This document shows positions 60,536 to 64,000 of a stretch of 64,000 nt of DNA, piece after piece. Position numbers and translations under genes: made by a program. This stretch comes from Brachyspira hampsonii 30446 (GTDB taxonomy: Bacteria > Spirochaetota > Brachyspiria > Brachyspirales > Brachyspiraceae): assembly GCF_000316195.1 (NCBI RefSeq), contig NZ_JH994111.1, forward strand, positions 1,505,403 through 1,569,402, read 5' to 3'. Every line of letters starts with the position of its first letter. Position 1 is the stretch's first letter. The notes beneath the pieces were generated by a model. It saw only the letters and a list, made by a program, of their open reading frames with translations, did not search any database and was not told where the DNA came from.

Positions 60536-61066
60536 TTAATATAACTCTCCTGCATACTCTCCGTCAGCCCAGTTAACATCTTCCGGCTGAGGTACAGGAT
60601 AAGAACTCCAATCTGCATCAGTATTTGCTACCCATCTCTCATTTGTAAAAGTAGAGTTAGCTTTTTTCCAAGAATCTAACTTACCTTGATAGCTTTTTAT
60701 ATATTTTGAATATCTCATTATTTTTCCGCCTTCTATAGAATAGCCTTCAACTAAATTTACACCCAAAGCTGGGGCATTATCATAAAACATTGATATAGGC
60801 ACCTGATGGGTATAATAAGCATGCTGATCTGATCTTGCCCCCATAAATTTATAAATTTTCACAAGGAAAAGAGGCGATCTTCCTGAAACTAATTCTAAAT
60901 CTCCGCCGGGTCTTCCTTCATATAAAGCCCCTTTCATATCTATAGTTTTTCTAAAAATAAAACTAGCCCAATTTTTAGAATAATCGCTTTCTTTTGTTAT
61001 GTTTTGTGCATTTAAAAAATTAAATGAAAAAACAAATAAAGATACAAACAAAATTATTTTCTTCAT
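60536..61066 (-). CDS. Secreted small protein with Trp/Pro-rich C-terminus
   Basis: 176 residues from the ATG at 61066 (TAGGAG nine bases upstream; 13 more codons upstream lack a site). The signal peptide is MKKIILFVSLFVFSFNFLNA. The mature domain has EGRPGGDLELVSGRSPLFLV and ends SSYPVPQPEDVNWADGEYAG. It is related to the downstream 60009-60527 protein. It has no known motif or enzyme signature. Soluble in the periplasm, or surface exposed; function unknown. Confidence 0.7.
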   Translation of the reverse strand: MKKIILFVSLFVFSFNFLNAQNITKESDYSKNWASFIFRKTIDMKGALYEGRPGGDLELVSGRSPLFLVKIYKFMGARSDQHAYYTHQVPISMFYDNAPALGVNLVEGYSIEGGKIMRYSKYIKSYQGKLDSWKKANSTFTNERWVANTDADWSSYPVPQPEDVNWADGEYAGELY

Positions 61067-61179
61067 ATTTTTTCTCCTACTATATAAATCAAATAAAAAA
61101 TACAAATGTAAAAAATGTTTTTCATATATTATCGGAAATATGTAATTAAGAATAAAAAAAATTGAGTATAAAAATAATT

Positions 61180-61767
61180 TTATTCAGAAAAAACTCTTTG
61201 CATAATGATATCGGATATATAAGAAGCCAATTCTTCTACAGATATGAAACAATCATTAAGTATCCAATCTGTAAGAACTGATATGAATGCACCAGAATAA
61301 AAACTAACCATAACCCTTATAACATTCTCTTTATTAGGGCGAATAGTCTTAAAATCTTTTATACCTTCTATTACATAAGAAGCCAAATATTCTCTTAATA
61401 TGTTTGCAACACTTCCGTCTTTATTATTCTGAAATATTATTTTCAAATATTTCCTATTCAAATAAAAATACTGAAGTATTTTTTCCATTATATCTACATG
61501 AGAATCTTTTAATTTATTTTCTATCTTATATCTTTTCAAATCTTCTAAAAATTTTGCCTCATATTCATCTAATTTAGATTTTAATAACTCATATTTATCA
61601 TTATAATAAGTATAAAAAGTGCTTCTATGCATATTAGCTTTAGCACAAATATCAATTACCCTTATATCCTCAAATGGTTTTTCTTCTAATAAAATACCAA
61701 GAGAATCTTCAAGCAATTTTTTTGTTTTTTTTACTCTGGCATTATTTTTATTTGAACTGCTTTTCAT
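61180..61767 (-). CDS. TetR/AcrR-family transcriptional regulator
   Basis: 195 residues. The N-terminal helix-turn-helix (about 12-60) reads KKTKKLLEDSLGILLEEKPF and then IDICAKANMHRSTFYTYYND, the TetR recognition helix. The rest is an all-helical ligand/dimer domain. It faces the RND exporter gene across 298 bases, the classic layout of a local efflux repressor. A dyad (61804-61821) close to its start may be the operator, giving autoregulation. No other regulator is adjacent. Confidence 0.9.
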   Translation of the reverse strand: MKSSSNKNNARVKKTKKLLEDSLGILLEEKPFEDIRVIDICAKANMHRSTFYTYYNDKYELLKSKLDEYEAKFLEDLKRYKIENKLKDSHVDIMEKILQYFYLNRKYLKIIFQNNKDGSVANILREYLASYVIEGIKDFKTIRPNKENVIRVMVSFYSGAFISVLTDWILNDCFISVEELASYISDIIMQRVFSE

Positions 61768-61803
61768 ATAAAATGTCCTAGATTTTGGTAAATAAAAAAT
61801 ATT

Positions 61804-61821
61804 AATAGACCTTCGTCTATT
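61804..61821. promoter_or_regulatory. Candidate TetR operator between regulator and RND gene
   Basis: AATAGAC-CTTC-GTCTATT: perfect 7-base arms and a 4-base spacer, 37 bases upstream of the TetR-family ATG in the divergent intergenic region. The remaining stretch up to 62065 is AT-rich; a looser GTCTATAAAAATAG / CTATTTAAGAC pair lies near 61925-61952. TetR-family repressors bind such dyads. This is a positional inference. Confidence 0.55.
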
Positions 61822-62065
61822 ATATTATAATATAATAAAATGTAAACTATTTATATTTATAATTACAAATATTTTAATAAAAAATGTAAATTAATTTTAT
61901 AATAAACAACAATATTATATTTATGTCTATAAAAATAGTCCTATTTAAGACTAAATCTAAAATATCTTTATAATTAATTTTATTTATTAGTAATTTTTTC
62001 TATAAAAGTATAAATTCATAATAAAATTTTATATACTATAGAGTATAATATATAACAGGAATCAT

Positions 62066-64000
62066 ATGATAATGAAAAATCTAATATACTTTTTTGCTAA
62101 TAATAGAATGCTTGTAAATATCATAATATTCATTTCTATTATGATAGGTCTATATTCATACTATAACATAGACAAAGAATCTTTCCCATCAACTGATTTA
62201 GAATTAATGATTTTACAAGTTGTATACCCAGGAGCCTCTCCTTTAGATGTAGAACAAAATGCTGTTATACAAATAGAAGATCAATTAAGAACTATATCAG
62301 GAATAGATGAGTATACTTCAATAATAACTGAAAATGCAGCTATTATATTCGTGCAGTTAGATATGGAAATAGATACAAGCAAGGCTAAAGATGATATATT
62401 CAGAAAAATGCAAAGTGTTCCAGACATGGCAGAAGAAGTTGAAACTATAGAAATAACTGATATAAATCCAAAACTTACATCTATTTACAAAATAGGAGTG
62501 CATTTTAAAAAAGGATTTGAAGGAGATGAAAAAGTTTTATACGATTTCAGTAAGGAATTAGAAAGACAATTAAAATATGTTGACGGTGTTGCTGATATAA
62601 CAGTTCAGGGAAGAACGGATCCTGAAGTAAAAATACTTGCTGATCCTAAAAAACTGCAGGAATATTACATTTCTCTTACAGATATAGTAAACTCACTTTC
62701 TGCAAGAAATATAAGAGCTACAAGTGGAGATTTAAAAAAGCCTATTTATATGGATTTAGAAGAAAATGAGGAAGAGAAAACAGTAGTAACAATGGGACAA
62801 TTTGAAAATCCTTCAGAAGCTACTAATGTTGTTGTAAGATCTACTTTTAATGGTCAGAGAGTAAGAATACAGGATTTGGCAAAAGTAAACAGCGGTTTTG
62901 TAGAAAAATCTATATATGTAAGAATAAACAGCGTAGAAGGATATTCGCTAAGCATACAAAAAAAAGAGAATGCTGACATAGTAAAAACTACAGAAAATAT
63001 AAATGCTTTTCTAAAAAATAATCAGCATTTAATACCTGAAAATGTAGAAGTTACAACTATGGGCGAAACTTCAAGAATGGTATTAGCTCTTACAAATGTA
63101 TCAACTAGCAATTTAATATTCGGTTTCATTATAATATTAATAGTTCTTTTAATATTCTTAGATTTCAAAAGTGCATTATTTACAAGCATAGGTATGATAG
63201 TTGTAATATTTATCACTTTCTCATACATACATTTTTCTGATTTAACTTTCAATATAATATCACTAGCGGGAATAATTACTGTTATAGGTATGGTTGTTGA
63301 TAATAGTATAGTGGTATGCGAAAACATATACGATTTTCAAAAGGCTGGTAAGACAGGACTAGAAGGAACAGTTGAAGCGGTAAAAGATGTAGTAAGCCCT
63401 ATAATGGTTGCTACTATGACTACTGTTGTAGCTTTTATGCCTATGCTTCTTACTAAAGATGTTGTAGGTAAACTAATAGCACCTTTTCCTAAAGTGGTTA
63501 TGGTGGCATTAATTGCTAGTTTATTTCAGGCTATATTTTTGCTTCCTAATAATCTGCAAGATAAAACTAAGAAAAACTTTAAACTTTTTAAAAATATTAA
63601 AAATCCTCTGGACTTTGATAAAGAAAAATTATTCAATGCTATGAAAAATCCTTTTAATAAAGCATTAAAAATTTTATTAAAATTCAGATATTTAGTAGTT
63701 TTATTTTTTATAGTTCTTTTAATATTTTCATTCTTTTTGGCCAAAGATAGTTTGCAGAAATTTATACTTATATACGATACAAGTTCAGATAGTATAATGA
63801 TAAATATTGACTCTGGAATAGGGAACTCTATAAAGAATACAATGAAGTATGTTGAGCAAATAGAAAATGTTATATATAAATCTGTTGATGCTGAAAACTT
63901 AATAGCAGTTAATAGCATTGTTGGAAAACAGGTTAATCAAAATATCGTTGATATTTCAGAAGAATCGGCAAATTTGGCTGGAATTACAGTTTATCTTATA
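62066..64000 (+). CDS. RND-family efflux transporter permease, 3' end outside window
   Basis: The first 645 residues are inside the window and the frame is open to the last base. It starts MIMKNLIYFFANNRMLVNII with AGGA five bases upstream. TM1 is followed by a periplasmic porter region (VVYPGASPLDVEQNAVIQIE, then EVKILADPKKLQEYYISL). TM2-TM4 contain IVLLIFLDFKSALFTSIGM and GMVVDNSIVVCENIYDFQKA. D412 corresponds to AcrB D407, and N413 stands where AcrB has D408, as in some other RND proteins. A second cluster of membrane helices follows. It exports drugs, detergents or lipids; its adaptor and outer-membrane partner are not in view. Confidence 0.9.
   Translation, partial: MIMKNLIYFFANNRMLVNIIIFISIMIGLYSYYNIDKESFPSTDLELMILQVVYPGASPLDVEQNAVIQIEDQLRTISGIDEYTSIITENAAIIFVQLDMEIDTSKAKDDIFRKMQSVPDMAEEVETIEITDINPKLTSIYKIGVHFKKGFEGDEKVLYDFSKELERQLKYVDGVADITVQGRTDPEVKILADPKKLQEYYISLTDIVNSLSARNIRATSGDLKKPIYMDLEENEEEKTVVTMGQFENPSEATNVVVRSTFNGQRVRIQDLAKVNSGFVEKSIYVRINSVEGYSLSIQKKENADIVKTTENINAFLKNNQHLIPENVEVTTMGETSRMVLALTNVSTSNLIFGFIIILIVLLIFLDFKSALFTSIGMIVVIFITFSYIHFSDLTFNIISLAGIITVIGMVVDNSIVVCENIYDFQKAGKTGLEGTVEAVKDVVSPIMVATMTTVVAFMPMLLTKDVVGKLIAPFPKVVMVALIASLFQAIFLLPNNLQDKTKKNFKLFKNIKNPLDFDKEKLFNAMKNPFNKALKILLKFRYLVVLFFIVLLIFSFFLAKDSLQKFILIYDTSSDSIMINIDSGIGNSIKNTMKYVEQIENVIYKSVDAENLIAVNSIVGKQVNQNIVDISEESANLAGITVYLI

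Overview
The window is AT-rich (I estimate under 30% GC by eye) and codes densely on both strands. Small lipoproteins and outer-membrane-type proteins are frequent, stand-alone PTS components are present, and no rRNA, tRNA or CRISPR was seen. Gene content, codon usage and the intergenic repeats suggest an intestinal spirochaete of the genus Brachyspira. That assignment is inference from gene character, not from a database search.

Layout. 1-1830: 5' part of a GAF-domain protein (-) and a Dus-type tRNA-dihydrouridine synthase (+). 1847-11313: a carbohydrate locus made of a minus-strand ABC import operon (lipoprotein binding protein, two permeases, a DUF5107/TPR protein, an MsmK/UgpC-type ATPase) diverging from a plus-strand operon of a TIM-barrel sugar isomerase/epimerase and two paralogous Gfo/Idh/MocA dehydrogenases. 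11320-14904: a glucose/GlcNAc-type PTS cluster with an EIICB permease, a stand-alone protein built of four EIIB domains, and a separate EIIA (Crr-like). 14905-17439: an NtrB/NtrC-type sigma-54 two-component pair. 17490-20740: PmbA, TldD and a flavin split-barrel protein in one operon. 20828-27104: YjbQ, aldose 1-epimerase, two tandem small beta-barrel-type proteins, and a coupled membrane protein/lipoprotein pair. 27391-34644: a NagD-like HAD phosphatase, MFS and DMT transporters, two DUF2147 paralogues around an outer-membrane-type protein, and a phytoene-desaturase-type oxidoreductase. 34953-43147: M42 peptidase, sialidase-like protein, a TPR membrane protein, Ogg2-type glycosylase, LexA, YajQ, glycogen synthase. 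43282-52371: MurE, MlaE-type permease, DnaB, L9, flavodoxin-like protein, TatD, HIT, ZIP transporter, alpha/beta hydrolase and a third small beta-barrel-type protein. 52487-61066: a 2326-residue lipoprotein (TolB-like propeller, TPRs, CHAT-like C-terminus), a STAS protein and a pair of related small secreted/anchored proteins. 61180-64000: a TetR regulator divergent from an RND exporter that runs off the window.

The most notable items are: (1) the tetra-EIIB protein with four intact phosphorylatable cysteines and no transport domain; (2) the giant PD40-TPR-CHAT-like lipoprotein, whose CHAT-like domain seems to have lost the catalytic cysteine; (3) a family of about 150-310 bp intergenic MITE-like elements, one with perfect 19-base terminal inverted repeats including TA ends, and at least three more diverged copies; (4) a dyad exactly between the -35 and -10 of the promoter of an outer-membrane-type gene; (5) the DUF5107 protein embedded in a sugar ABC operon. 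Starts were moved downstream of the longest possible reading frame where a Shine-Dalgarno sequence decides (pmbA, yjbQ, galM, the desaturase, and several small genes).
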